Origin: Bradyrhizobium canariense
GTDB taxonomy: Bacteria > Pseudomonadota > Alphaproteobacteria > Rhizobiales > Xanthobacteraceae
NCBI RefSeq assembly: GCF_019402665.1
Contig: NZ_VSST01000059.1
Location: 36,214-100,213 of the forward strand
Direction: 5' to 3'
DNA length: 64,000 nucleotides
The notes beneath the pieces were generated by a model. That model ran no database searches, was not told where the DNA came from, and saw nothing but the letters and a program-made list of their open reading frames with translations. This document shows, piece after piece, positions 1 through 8,419 of this stretch (position 1 is its first letter; each line of letters begins with the position of its first letter). The translations under genes were made by a program, and so were the position numbers.

Positions 1-15
1 CACGGAGTGTTTCGG

Positions 16-291
16 ATGACCGAGCTTTTGATCTTCAGCTTTCTGGTAGGCGCAGTTCTGGGCCAACGCTTTCGCGTCCTGGTGCTGCTGCCGCTGACCT
101 TCGTCATGCTGCTCGCCGCGATCCCGGTCGGCTGGATCGCCAATCTGGGCTTCCTTGACGGCCTGAAGGGCGTAGTGCTCGCGGCCATCGCGCTCCAGGC
201 CGGTTATCTTTTTGGCTCGGCCGCCCGCTTTGCTCTCGCCGCCGGTCGTGCCGCCCGCGTGTTTGCCCGTCCGCTCAAGACGGCCCGCTGA
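16..291 (+). CDS. Small integral membrane protein, function unknown
   Basis: A 91-residue, mostly hydrophobic protein with likely membrane segments at about residues 3-16, 20-42 and 52-70 and a basic C-terminal tail. I do not recognise a family and assign no function. ATG at 16 was preferred over GTG at 7 because GGAG at positions 4-7 lies eight bases before it. It is on the same strand as the O-antigen-ligase-like gene that begins about 120 bases downstream, so it may be the last visible part of a polysaccharide locus that starts outside the window. Codon usage looks normal for the region. Confidence 0.65.
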   Translation: MTELLIFSFLVGAVLGQRFRVLVLLPLTFVMLLAAIPVGWIANLGFLDGLKGVVLAAIALQAGYLFGSAARFALAAGRAARVFARPLKTAR

Positions 292-414
292 CCTCTTTGG
301 CGGATCAAGAGTCCCGTCTGATCCCGCAGGCGACGCTTCGTTGATGTGGGGTTGGGTCGCGTTGGATTGGAGCGGCGTCGGCTGCAGAGCTCTGTTTGAA
401 AACTTGTCTCCGGC

Positions 415-1740
415 TTGTATGGTGACCTGACCCTTTCAGGATTCCTTCCAGGCGCACGTTTGTCCTTCGCTTATTTTGCCCTCATCGTTTGCCTTGTTTC
501 TGCATCCGCTCTCGACATTGCCGGCGCCAAATTCGGCGTACAGCTCGGGATGACGGCTACGGCCCTGGGGCTATTGGCAGCAGTCTTCAGCGCACGAAAG
601 GCCGACTACGAGCACTATTTGCGTGCCACGGTCTGGGGCCGCTGGGTCCTGATCGGCATTCCCCTTTGCGTCGCAACCCAGCTGGCGCCGCTGTGGCTGA
701 GTTGGGCGCATCCGATCTGGGTGAGCAGCCACGATGCTCTCGGTGGCCTGTCGCTTGGGCCAGTGACGGCGGATCTCGGCCTCACCCTGAATGCGCTGTT
801 TCAAGCCCTCGCAGCGATCTCGTTGCTCAGCGTGACAATCGTCGTGGTCCGTGATCGCAGCCGTGCCGAACTGGTGCTATTTGTGCTGAGCGGGGTAACA
901 GCGGTGTCGGCTCTGACCCTGGATTTGCGTCCACTGTCGCCCGCCCTTGCAACCGCCGTTCCTTCCGACCTGGCGACAACGATGGCCGGTCTTGGCGTCA
1001 TGCTTAATCTGGCCGTCATGCAGCTGGCCGCCGAGCGGGCCGAAACGCGCCACTCGGTCATTCGTTCGGTGACCATCGGCCTTTGCGGTCTTGTGGGCGC
1101 GCTGGCCAGCGCGGTTGCGGTTTTTGGCTTGTCCGGGACGAACAGCGCGATCGCCGCGGCCTTTGGCCTCGTGTTGATCTTGCTGATCCTTGTCATTCGA
1201 AGGATCGACCTATCGCCGTTGGCCGCAGGCGCGCTGTCCTTAGCCGCGCTGGTCGGAGCGATGATTGTCCTGAGCTTCCTGTTCGAAAAGAATGCGGGGC
1301 CGATTCTTTTGCGGCTTGTCCCGGATGTGGGGGCCGAAACCAGAGCCGCGCTGGAGCGCATGTTGGCCGACACCAGGTGGTTCGGTGCGGGCGCAGGCAC
1401 CTTTTCTGCCGTCGGCAGGATCTACCAAAGCGATGCCGGCGCGGCTTTGATGGCACCCTCGACGGCTTTAGCCATCTTCGCGGATACCGGATGGGTCGGT
1501 TTTTCCGCCGCGCTGCTGGCGGGCATGATGACTTTGGGACGCTTATTTTTGGGGGCTTTGCAGCGCGGCCGCGACTCGTTCTTCCCTGCGGCGGCCGCGG
1601 CCTGCCTTGTCTTCGCGTTGGTTGAGAGCTTCGCTGGTTCGGGACTGCTGCATCCGGCAGCAATCCTTTGCCTGTCAACGATCGTGGGACTCGGATTGTC
1701 CCAAAGCGTCACCCAGTCCTCACGCGGCACGGGTCATTAG
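415..1740 (+). CDS. O-antigen ligase / polysaccharide polymerase-like membrane protein
   Basis: Polytopic inner-membrane protein of about 440 residues with roughly ten hydrophobic helices. Near residue 322 the motif FGAGAGTF, followed by a tyrosine a few residues on, sits in the loop where O-antigen ligases and Wzy-type polymerases carry their conserved glycine-rich segment. The likely role is joining or polymerising undecaprenyl-linked glycans at the periplasmic face (family knowledge). The start is uncertain: the frame opens with TTG at 415 and has no ATG until well inside the first helices; TTG at 460 is an alternative. No clear ribosome site is visible at either. Neighbouring genes encode a small membrane protein upstream and, facing it, an exported cysteine peptidase. 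Confidence 0.75.
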   Translation: MYGDLTLSGFLPGARLSFAYFALIVCLVSASALDIAGAKFGVQLGMTATALGLLAAVFSARKADYEHYLRATVWGRWVLIGIPLCVATQLAPLWLSWAHPIWVSSHDALGGLSLGPVTADLGLTLNALFQALAAISLLSVTIVVVRDRSRAELVLFVLSGVTAVSALTLDLRPLSPALATAVPSDLATTMAGLGVMLNLAVMQLAAERAETRHSVIRSVTIGLCGLVGALASAVAVFGLSGTNSAIAAAFGLVLILLILVIRRIDLSPLAAGALSLAALVGAMIVLSFLFEKNAGPILLRLVPDVGAETRAALERMLADTRWFGAGAGTFSAVGRIYQSDAGAALMAPSTALAIFADTGWVGFSAALLAGMMTLGRLFLGALQRGRDSFFPAAAAACLVFALVESFAGSGLLHPAAILCLSTIVGLGLSQSVTQSSRGTGH

Positions 1741-1750
1741 TCGCTCATCG

Positions 1751-2374
1751 TTAGACGTCGCGATCAGCCAGTGACGCCCAGTAGGTCGGGTTCTTGGGCA
1801 TTTGGATGCGGACCCACCGGTAGGACTTCTTCGACCACGGCAGGATGTGCCCGGTGAGATTATCCAGCACGAGATCGCCGGAGAACGTGCGCACCACGAC
1901 CACGAGATGATGCTCACCCCAGGTCGTCACGACCTCGCTGAGCAACACCGATCGCGCCGGGAAGCCCTTGGCGATCAGATCGTGGCGTTTTGTCACGGCA
2001 TAGTCGTTGCAGTCGCCGCTGGCGGGATGCAGCAGCCACTTCTCGCCACGCAGCCCTTCCAAGTTGGGCTCGGGCCGGATCGCGCTGTTGACCCGCCGAT
2101 TGACCTCCTGAAGCTGGGCCATGCGCTCGGCCGTGAGCTTGAGACGTCCGCCCCTGAACACGATTTGCTGCGGCCGCGGCTTACACTCGCCCTCGTACTT
2201 CAGGCAAAAGATCGTGAATGCCATCGGCGCCAAGGTCGGCTGGTCGAACTTGATGTACTGGATGGCGCCGCGCAACGCCGACGGCGCACCAACGAAGGCG
2301 GCCTCGGCCTTGTGTTGAGCCGCCCCAGCCAATACAGCGGCGGCAATCGCCAGGAACTTTAAAGTCTTGCGCAT
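1751..2374 (-). CDS. Transglutaminase-like cysteine peptidase (BTLCP family), exported
   Basis: 207-residue protein with a Sec-type signal peptide (basic start, hydrophobic residues 6-20, AEA near 23-25). It carries a complete Cys-His-Asp triad: Cys122 in GDCNDYA, a His at 155/156 in GEHHLVVV and Asp171 in LVLDNL. This is the pattern of the bacterial transglutaminase-like cysteine peptidases (COG3672), to which the periplasmic adhesin protease LapG belongs. It probably acts in the periplasm on a surface or envelope protein; no LapA-type adhesin or LapD-like receptor is in the window, so the substrate is unknown. It converges on the O-antigen-ligase-like gene with only ten bases between them and diverges from the metallophosphatase. 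Confidence 0.85.
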   Translation of the reverse strand: MRKTLKFLAIAAAVLAGAAQHKAEAAFVGAPSALRGAIQYIKFDQPTLAPMAFTIFCLKYEGECKPRPQQIVFRGGRLKLTAERMAQLQEVNRRVNSAIRPEPNLEGLRGEKWLLHPASGDCNDYAVTKRHDLIAKGFPARSVLLSEVVTTWGEHHLVVVVRTFSGDLVLDNLTGHILPWSKKSYRWVRIQMPKNPTYWASLADRDV

Positions 2375-2565
2375 GTCGCGCTCCCCATTCTTGTTGGGGA
2401 AACGCTACGCGAGACGTCTTGAAATCCGGCTCAAAAGCCGAGCAAGCCTTTAATCAAAACCGCCGCGCCTTCGTCAGAAACAATTAAGAATACCGACGCG
2501 TAACTTGTTCTGCTATGAGCGATCATGCCCTCTATTCATGATGCCAGACCCGATTCGACCAGCTG

Positions 2566-3303
2566 ATGGGCCTTTCCAAACGCTTTCGTAACAACGTCAA
2601 GCCTCGGCTCCCCGACGGCGTGAGGATCTATGCCATCGGTGATGTGCATGGACGCGCCGACCTGCTTCAGTCGCTCTTAACCGTCATCGACGCCGACCTT
2701 GCCCGCTCCGCTCCCAAACGAGCAATTCAGGTCTTTCTAGGCGACTATGTCGACCGGGGCCCGGACTCGCGCGCTGTGATTGATCTCCTGATCGAGCGAT
2801 CGAAGTCCCATGAGACAGTGTGCCTCAAAGGCAATCACGAGGTGTTCCTGCTTGAGGTCCTCAAGGACCCGGCACGGCTGGAGGAATGGCGCCGCTACGG
2901 AGGCCTGCTAACCCTCGTTTCCTACGGCATCAACCCGACGATGAATCCGACGCCGGAGCAGCAGATTGAATTGATCGAAGGATTAAGGCGCGCGCTCCCG
3001 CCGGAGCATCTTTTGTTTCTTCAGCAGCTCCGCCCGTCCTTCGCGTGTGGCGACTTCTTCTTTGCGCACGCCGGCGTCAAGCCGGGCGTAGCTCTGGAAC
3101 GTCAGAAGGAGGAGGATCTGCTCTGGATCCGCGAGGAATTCCTCGAGTCCGAGAGACGCTTCGGCAAATATGTCGTCCACGGCCATACCCCGGTCAGCGT
3201 CCCGGATATCCGCTCGAACCGGATCAATATCGACACCGGCGCCTACGCGACCGGCAACTTGACCTTGCTCACGATCCAGGGCGATAGTCTGCTCGCAATT
3301 TAG
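2566..3303 (+). CDS. PPP-family metallophosphoesterase (serine/threonine phosphatase-like)
   Basis: 245 residues with every signature of the PPP phosphatase fold in order: GDVHGR (25-30), GDYVDRGPDS (59-68), KGNHE (88-92), FAHAGV near 168 and VHGHTPV near 209. These supply the two-metal site, so an active phosphatase on phosphoproteins or small phosphoesters is expected, probably cytoplasmic because no signal peptide is seen. ATG at 2566 follows a weak purine stretch. It is followed 60 bases later by an exported protein on the same strand. Its position beside a polysaccharide polymerase-like gene hints at a role in controlling or recycling phosphorylated intermediates, but nothing in the sequence shows the substrate. 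Confidence 0.85.
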   Translation: MGLSKRFRNNVKPRLPDGVRIYAIGDVHGRADLLQSLLTVIDADLARSAPKRAIQVFLGDYVDRGPDSRAVIDLLIERSKSHETVCLKGNHEVFLLEVLKDPARLEEWRRYGGLLTLVSYGINPTMNPTPEQQIELIEGLRRALPPEHLLFLQQLRPSFACGDFFFAHAGVKPGVALERQKEEDLLWIREEFLESERRFGKYVVHGHTPVSVPDIRSNRINIDTGAYATGNLTLLTIQGDSLLAI

Positions 3304-3363
3304 GACTTTTGCAGAGTTGCTGGCCGACTCCCGCGCCCTGCCACACGGGCATCGAAATTCATC

Positions 3364-4026
3364 ATGAGCCGCATGATCCTGCTTCGCATCGTTGGCGCCT
3401 GCATCGCAGTGATGTTGCTGCTTTACGCAACATTGGGCTTTTACGGCGACCTCACGCGGTCGAACTTTAGGGCGAGCGATTTGTTCTCGGGCGAGTTTCC
3501 GCCCGAGAAGGTCAACGTAGCCGCTTCGGGCGTTCTGGCGCCCCTTTCATTCGACGGCGACTTGCTGGCGAATTATGCGGCCGCCAAAGCCGCAGACTTT
3601 CTTCACCATCCCGCAGCCGATGCCAACAACAGGGCCACCGAGAACAAGGCGGCCCAAGACGTCGTTGTTGCGGCCCTGAAAGTATCGCCCATCCGGCCTG
3701 CGCTTTGGCTCACGCTCGGCACGCTGAAGGCGCAGGCGGGTGAGCTGGCGACGCCTGCAGTGAAAATGTCTTACCTGGCCGGCGCGGTGCCGATCGCCGT
3801 CGCATTCGCACGGCTCCAAACCGTCACATCGAACGCGGCAGCAGCCGACGAAGAGATCAAGCTGCTGGCGCAATCGGACGTCCGCGCGGCGCTTGCCAAC
3901 CGCTCTCGCTACGAGCAGCTGCTGATCGCTGCCTACCTGCAGGCTACGCCGCAGGGCAAGTCGCTGCTTCTGGAGGCCACGCGGGGGACCGATCCGAAGT
4001 TCAATCAGATTTTGCGGCGGTACTGA
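3364..4026 (+). CDS. Membrane-anchored helical protein, function unknown
   Basis: 220 residues. An N-terminal hydrophobic segment (about 5-26) reads as a signal anchor, and the rest is alanine-rich and predicted helical, with a spacing that recalls tetratricopeptide-like repeats (for example the stretch around PIRPALWLTLGTLKAQAGE). I cannot name a family. It follows the metallophosphatase on the same strand with a 60-base gap and could be co-transcribed. Proteins of this kind are common in rhizobial exopolysaccharide regions, which is the only contextual clue to function. Confidence 0.7.
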   Translation: MSRMILLRIVGACIAVMLLLYATLGFYGDLTRSNFRASDLFSGEFPPEKVNVAASGVLAPLSFDGDLLANYAAAKAADFLHHPAADANNRATENKAAQDVVVAALKVSPIRPALWLTLGTLKAQAGELATPAVKMSYLAGAVPIAVAFARLQTVTSNAAAADEEIKLLAQSDVRAALANRSRYEQLLIAAYLQATPQGKSLLLEATRGTDPKFNQILRRY

Positions 4027-4065
4027 CGTTCGAGCGCGACTTAGCCTGCTGGCTTGCCGTCAATA

Positions 4066-4515
4066 TCAACGCGTCGCTTTTGGCGCGATCGGCACGAAAT
4101 CCTGCTCGCGGCGCGGTTGATCCGGTCGCCCCTGGTAGACGAACATGCCCTTCTTGGTCGAGACGATGTCGCCGCGCTGCAGGCTGTCGTCATTGAGGAG
4201 ACGTTCGGTCGCGACAAGATCCGGATCCTCCGGGACCGGTTTATAGAGCTCGGGATGATCCCGCCGCTCGCGCGAGAGCTCTTTGGATCTTCGCCGTGCA
4301 TCTTCGATACGCTGACGCCAATCGTCACGGCTGACTTCCGGCTCGCTTGGTGGGAGATAGTCGTTGACCGAGGGCTCCGGCTCGGTCTGGGCAAAACACG
4401 AGGGCGGATTTGCGAGACCGAAGCCGATCGCACCGGCAACGGTCAGGACCGCTCCCGACAACGGCCCAAGCCGCCTTGCATGAGCTAGTGAGGTGTGGGG
4501 TCGCGCGGTTCGCAC
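4066..4515 (-). CDS. Exported protein with charged C-terminal domain, function unknown
   Basis: About 149 residues. A basic leader and a long hydrophobic stretch (LSGAVLTVAGAIGFGLA) ending near SCFAQ look like a signal peptide. The mature part is acidic and arginine-rich (RQRIEDARRRSKELSRERR, probably a short helix) and ends with a compact segment containing GDIVSTKKGMFVYQG. GTG at 4515 was chosen because GGAG sits seven bases upstream; a longer frame from TTG at 4551 has no such site. The conserved-looking C-terminus and normal codon bias argue that it is real. No family or function recognised. It ends close to the convergent gene at 3364-4026. Confidence 0.65.
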   Translation of the reverse strand: MRTARPHTSLAHARRLGPLSGAVLTVAGAIGFGLANPPSCFAQTEPEPSVNDYLPPSEPEVSRDDWRQRIEDARRRSKELSRERRDHPELYKPVPEDPDLVATERLLNDDSLQRGDIVSTKKGMFVYQGRPDQPRREQDFVPIAPKATR

Positions 4516-4657
4516 GCTGTAACTCCAGGGCAGAGCAACAAGAACGAGCAAGGGCCGGAAACTTCTCGTCTACTCCATTCAATGTATACGTTTGCCGATT
4601 GCACGAAAGCCAAATCGCGGGCAAGCTTTGTGCTTTAGCGCGCGAGGGTATTGACCA

Positions 4658-5050
4658 GTGGTCCGCAACATTACTTTCCTGGTTCTGGCGATCTTTTTGG
4701 GGACTCACTTTGCAGCGGCAGGCCAGATCGAATACCCGCAAGTGATCCATACGCAATACGAAGCTGTCGATCAGAAGACCGGCGGTCACTTCGTGCTGTG
4801 GTCAGAGCGGGAAAAGATCTTCTATGGCCTCGACCAGAAGCTTTTCCCGGGAGCTCGGTTTGTCGACATCACCCAGGTAACCCCAAGCGTGGGTTCGATC
4901 ACGCTGACCTATGTCGAGGTGCGGACCGTCAGCAGCACGACCTCGGATTATTTGTACCTGGCAGGAAATGTCCGCTTTCGCGTCAGTGGAATGGCGCTCA
5001 AATCCAGCAACTTCCCCAGCGGCGGCGGAATGACACCCAACGCACAGTAG
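4658..5050 (+). CDS. Small exported protein, function unknown
   Basis: 130 residues beginning at GTG 4658, with a signal peptide (hydrophobic 5-20, cleavage probably after HFAAA). The mature protein is rich in beta-type residues and aromatic amino acids (QIEYPQVIHTQYEAVDQ, then VGSITLTYVEVRTVSS) and ends in a glycine/serine tail. No domain is recognised. It diverges from the exported protein at 4066-4515 and converges on another small exported protein that starts at 5325. A run of such short exported proteins (4.1-7.3 kb) is the main feature here. Confidence 0.65.
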   Translation: MVRNITFLVLAIFLGTHFAAAGQIEYPQVIHTQYEAVDQKTGGHFVLWSEREKIFYGLDQKLFPGARFVDITQVTPSVGSITLTYVEVRTVSSTTSDYLYLAGNVRFRVSGMALKSSNFPSGGGMTPNAQ

Positions 5051-5055
5051 CCAGA

Positions 5056-5325
5056 CTAGCGCCTGCTCGACCCGCTACCCCGCGTTCTGTTGCCATAATA
5101 GGGACGTGCGCGCCCTCCGCTGACCAGAGGTGGCTGAATCTGGCTCGGAATATTCGGCGTAGCCGTGCTCGGCGAGGGCTGCGAGGGATTGACGATGATG
5201 ACATTTCGGTTGGGCGTCGACGGATCATTGACACCCTGGGCCAAAGCGCTTGGGACCCAGATGCTTGGGCCCAACGTACTTGCTGTTACAAAAAGCGCGA
5301 CTGCGGTCAGGACTAATCGTTTCAT
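5056..5325 (-). CDS. Small proline/serine-rich exported protein
   Basis: 89 residues starting MKRLVLTAVALFVTAS, a clear signal peptide ending near ALAQG. The mature part is short, low-complexity and rich in Pro, Ser, Asn and Arg, with NVIIVNPSQPSPSTATPN in the middle and a basic GNRTRGSGSSRR tail. ATG at 5325 is preceded by GGGAG at good distance; an in-frame upstream start would bury the signal peptide. Likely secreted or periplasmic and disordered. No known family. Confidence 0.6.
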   Translation of the reverse strand: MKRLVLTAVALFVTASTLGPSIWVPSALAQGVNDPSTPNRNVIIVNPSQPSPSTATPNIPSQIQPPLVSGGRARPYYGNRTRGSGSSRR

Positions 5326-5388
5326 GAGATGTCTCCCAAGCGAGAACGTCGGGGAGGCGATCACCGTTCCTTCACGGTCGCTTGGGCG

Positions 5389-5640
5389 TCATTGCCGAGG
5401 CACGGCGATCAGCTTGCCGTCTCTCCAGACCCCCTGAGCCGCCATCCCGCTCGGCAGCTTGCCCGGCGCCAGGGTTCGAATGGCTGTGGGTCGGGAGGCG
5501 CTCTGGGCCGTTTGGGTTTTCTTCGTAGGGGTCGTCACGATGCTGGTGCTCGTCAAATTGGCTTTGTCCTTGGTCCCTTGTGCAAAACAAGGTTGCACAA
5601 GGAGAGCCACAAACGTGAGTGCTATGAAACCGTCGCGCAT
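5389..5640 (-). CDS. Small exported protein, function unknown
   Basis: 83 residues from ATG 5640 (a second ATG three codons upstream at 5649 is possible). The start MRDGFIALTFVALLVQPCFAQG is a typical signal peptide with an A-Q cleavage site. The mature part is threonine/serine-rich and ends with the compact segment AAQGVWRDGKLIAVPRQ. The frame stays open much farther upstream, but that part lacks protein-like character. It lies 63 bases upstream of, and on the same strand as, the small exported protein at 5056-5325, so the two may be one transcript. Confidence 0.55.
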   Translation of the reverse strand: MRDGFIALTFVALLVQPCFAQGTKDKANLTSTSIVTTPTKKTQTAQSASRPTAIRTLAPGKLPSGMAAQGVWRDGKLIAVPRQ

Positions 5641-5823
5641 GATCAACATACCGGAAAGAGGAGTTCGTCGAACTGTCACAGCTTTCTGCCCAAAAGCAAG
5701 CCCCCGAAGCTGTTCGACAAGGGCTCTTGCAAGGTTGGCGATCAGAGCGGCTTTCGCAGAGATGGGATTTGACGCCGAAAAGCCTAGCGAAACAGCCTGT
5801 TTCGGGTTACTTGATCGGCCTTG

Positions 5824-7047
5824 ATGACGGACCCCAGCGACACCGCCGCCAGCGCGCCAAATACGCACGCGATCAAGGCCGGGTTTGTGCGTCTACTGTC
5901 CGGGCGAATTCGCGACATTTCCGGCGACCCGCGGCAGATCCGGGAAATTGTGTACGAGCTTGCCCGGATCAAGCTTCTGGAACAATTCACCCATGGCGAC
6001 GCACGGGAATCACGCGAGCTCCAGCAAGTGCTCGAACGCGCCATTCGGGACGTCGAGCTATCATTTGAACGCAACGAGCGCGACGCGCTGTCCAAAGCGC
6101 CGGAGTCGGCCCTAGACGTCGCTTCGCATCCCTCGCCACCCGATCCCCCGGCTCCTCAGGTCGTTCCCCATCTGGCGCCCGTTCCGCCTTCGCCGCCCGT
6201 CCCGACGGCGGCGGAAACCAGGCGCGGTTCTGTCGCGCGGCCCGGACCGCTCGACCCATCTCAGCGAAGCGGCATCCTTAACTCCCTCATGCGATTAGCC
6301 GCCATCCTGGTCGTCATTGCCGGCGCCAGCGCGGCGGTTACTTATTGGCCGCGGCTGAGGACGCAATCCCTCGCATTGTGGCAGTCCACGACGCTGTCCA
6401 AGCGCACCTCGGCAAGCCCCGAGCCTCAACCCACCGTGGCTGTGACTCCATCGAGCGGTGAGAGTGTCGAACGGACACCGGATCAACCGAAGGAGCCGAC
6501 GCCAGCTGCGCAACCCTCGACGCCGTTGCCGACAGCGTTTGGCGTCTACGCCCTGAGCGAAGGCCAGCTCCAGGAGCTCAAGCCGGTCCCCGGAAAGATT
6601 CCGGACCGTCGTGTCGCGATCTCAGCGGCAATCACCACGCCCAGCGCGACGACCCTGACAAGCGGAGATGTCAGCTTCATTGTGTTCAGGCCCGACGGTG
6701 GCGTCGATGCAACCGGGACCGAGGTTCGGGTGGTCGCAAAAGTCTCCCGAGCGATGGGCGTCGATGCAACCGGCAAAGCGGCCATGGTCACTGCCGGCGA
6801 CACCTGGGTCATCCGCAGCATGTCCTACCCTTACAAAGTCGGTCCGGTCGAGGATCAGCCGAGAATGCTATCGCTGCAGCCGGAGCAGGACGGCTTTACG
6901 CTTTCGCCGGGTCGCTACGTCGTGGTCGTCAAAGGTATGGGCTATGACTTCACGGTGGCCGGGACGCCGACTGATCCCAACCAATGCGTCGAACGCATCA
7001 ATGCAACGAACGGCGCGTTCTACTCCCCCTGCCCGCCGCGACGCTAA
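5824..7047 (+). CDS. Single-pass membrane protein with proline-rich linkers, function unknown
   Basis: 407 residues from ATG 5824. Three parts can be seen: a cytoplasmic helical N-terminal domain (1-95) including RIRDISGDPRQIREIVYELA and a run of charged helix; a proline-rich linker (about 105-150); and one transmembrane helix near 155-175. After that come a second proline/threonine-rich linker and a C-terminal, probably periplasmic, domain of about 170 residues holding two cysteines (QCVERI and SPCPPRR). The topology resembles sensors or envelope scaffolds, but no named domain is recognised. Its start lies 183 bases from that of the divergent small exported gene. Confidence 0.7.
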   Translation: MTDPSDTAASAPNTHAIKAGFVRLLSGRIRDISGDPRQIREIVYELARIKLLEQFTHGDARESRELQQVLERAIRDVELSFERNERDALSKAPESALDVASHPSPPDPPAPQVVPHLAPVPPSPPVPTAAETRRGSVARPGPLDPSQRSGILNSLMRLAAILVVIAGASAAVTYWPRLRTQSLALWQSTTLSKRTSASPEPQPTVAVTPSSGESVERTPDQPKEPTPAAQPSTPLPTAFGVYALSEGQLQELKPVPGKIPDRRVAISAAITTPSATTLTSGDVSFIVFRPDGGVDATGTEVRVVAKVSRAMGVDATGKAAMVTAGDTWVIRSMSYPYKVGPVEDQPRMLSLQPEQDGFTLSPGRYVVVVKGMGYDFTVAGTPTDPNQCVERINATNGAFYSPCPPRR

Positions 7048-7067
7048 AGTGGCGCGACGCGTTTCGT

Positions 7068-7343
7068 TTATTTTTTGGCCTTGGCATCTTTAGGCGCATC
7101 CGCCGGCGCATCATCGACCTTGCCGTTGTTCGCGACGCATTTGCTCAAATATTCGCGCCGCTCCTTGACAGTCCCCGCGCTGCCCGCAGCGGGATTGCCG
7201 ATTTGCTTTGGCGGAAAGGCCTTGGCCAAAGCTGCGTCGCATGCACGCGCGACTTCTACCGTGACGGCCGAAGCCGTGACTGGTGCGCCAATGGCCAAAA
7301 CAAATGCCAATCCCATCGACCTTTGCAAATTTCTGGAGATCAC
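7068..7343 (-). CDS. Small exported protein, function unknown
   Basis: 91 residues from GTG 7343. AAGGAG with eight bases before the GTG decides the start, discarding a longer frame to 7442. A hydrophobic stretch (SMGLAFVLAIGAPVTASA) is a signal peptide. The mature part has two cysteines (EVARACDAA and YLSKCVAN) likely to form a disulfide, and ends in a Lys/Asp/Ala tail. It converges with the membrane protein at 5824-7047, with 20 bases between stops. No function can be assigned. Confidence 0.65.
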   Translation of the reverse strand: MISRNLQRSMGLAFVLAIGAPVTASAVTVEVARACDAALAKAFPPKQIGNPAAGSAGTVKERREYLSKCVANNGKVDDAPADAPKDAKAKK

Positions 7344-7543
7344 CTGGCTCGCTCCTTCAATCCGTCCGAGAACAGGACGGGACCATATCAAAACCGGCAG
7401 AAGAGCCAACGGCAAAGCGGCGCCCGAATTGTCCCGTGGCAAAGCTGTTCAGCGAGAGATGATGCTTCTCGGACCGAGATATCCATCGTGTCTGGACCTG
7501 CTGCTTTTCACCAGACGGCAGATGCCGAGCCAAAGCCTCGATC

Positions 7544-7969
7544 CTAGCTATTGAGCTGCGGCGGCTTCAGGTTCGGAAAGCGCGTGAGCATCGCGGTCCT
7601 GATAAATCTCAAGTGAGTGATGGTGTTTGCCAATTCCTTGAGCCGCCGCTGGCCGTTGGAGATGTCGGCGGCAAAGAGATCTTGATGATGGCTGTCGATC
7701 GGCTCCCGTTCGAGATATTCATCGGTGCCGTTTCCGAAGGTGACGGATGCACGCGCAAGTGCGTCATCAACGCGTCGTCCGAGGCCGACCTGCTCCCTCT
7801 CTGCATCGCGCAATGCCGCATCGATCGCGACCATGACGGCATCGATTCGAACGCGGTCCGTCTCCGCATCGCGCTCGACGGTACGGGCCTTGAAGCCCTT
7901 GTCCTCACGGCGGGAGCTGAGAAAGTTGTGTGCGCGCGCTCTCAGGAACAGCTGAAACATTTGGGCCAT
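7544..7969 (-). CDS. Conserved-looking cytoplasmic helical protein, function unknown
   Basis: 141 residues starting MAQMFQLFLRARAHNFLS. It has no signal peptide or membrane segment; it is rich in Arg, Asp and Ala and predicted almost wholly helical. Around residues 60-110 (DAEREQVGLGRRVDDALARA, then HHQDLFAADISN) the charge pattern suggests a helical bundle. I do not recognise a family. It is 32 bases downstream of the 96-residue gene at 8002-8292 on the same strand, so with the 44-residue gene at 8285-8419 it probably forms a three-gene unit. Confidence 0.6.
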   Translation of the reverse strand: MAQMFQLFLRARAHNFLSSRREDKGFKARTVERDAETDRVRIDAVMVAIDAALRDAEREQVGLGRRVDDALARASVTFGNGTDEYLEREPIDSHHQDLFAADISNGQRRLKELANTITHLRFIRTAMLTRFPNLKPPQLNS

Positions 7970-8001
7970 CCCACGTTCGAGATTTGGACCGCTAACATCG
8001 G

Positions 8002-8292
8002 TCAGACATAGTTAACAAAGTTTGAACCTTGTGGCCGCTCCGCCTGGCTTTGTACGATCCACGCCCGCCAGGCTCCTTCGTGTTTGGAATAGAGCTCACG
8101 CCATCGAGCTTCGTCCGCCGCGGCGGCTCCATCGCTCAGACCGATTTCGGCCGCGATTTCAACCGTCTCTCCCGATGTCACATCCAGCGCTTCGAACTCG
8201 GCCGTTTCCGGAAGCGACAGCCCTATCAGCACCCATTTCCCTTGCGCATCAACGAAATACCTTCGGGGCGCGTTGTGCCTTGGATCAGTCAT
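8002..8292 (-). CDS. Small soluble protein, function unknown
   Basis: 96 residues. A beta-rich N-terminal half (RRYFVDAQGKWVLIGLSLPE, then EFEALDV) is followed by a helical part (DEARWRELYSKHEGAWRAWI). The start ATG at 8292 overlaps the stop of the upstream 44-residue gene as ATGACTGA, a classic arrangement for translational coupling. No family recognised and no catalytic motif seen. Confidence 0.65.
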   Translation of the reverse strand: MTDPRHNAPRRYFVDAQGKWVLIGLSLPETAEFEALDVTSGETVEIAAEIGLSDGAAAADEARWRELYSKHEGAWRAWIVQSQAERPQGSNFVNYV

Positions 8293-8419
8293 TCGAATGA
8301 GCCTCGTCCATGATCCAGGGACCTGGACAATCTTTCAGGTGTCGATCATAGGCGCGAACGAAAACCATCAAAACAAGGATGCAAATTGCCGCGCCCAGCA
8401 ATGCAATCAGATACGCCAT
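8285..8419 (-). CDS. 44-residue single-pass membrane micropeptide
   Basis: Short open frame read from the minus strand: it starts MAYLIALLGAAICILVLMVF, a strong transmembrane helix, and continues with a basic VRAYDRHLK segment and a short tail containing CPGPWIMDE. Its stop TGA overlaps the start of the next gene (ATGACTGA), which argues strongly that it is translated. It is too short for family assignment; a membrane-associated regulatory or accessory peptide for the downstream protein is possible but unproven. Confidence 0.55.
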   Translation of the reverse strand: MAYLIALLGAAICILVLMVFVRAYDRHLKDCPGPWIMDEAHSND

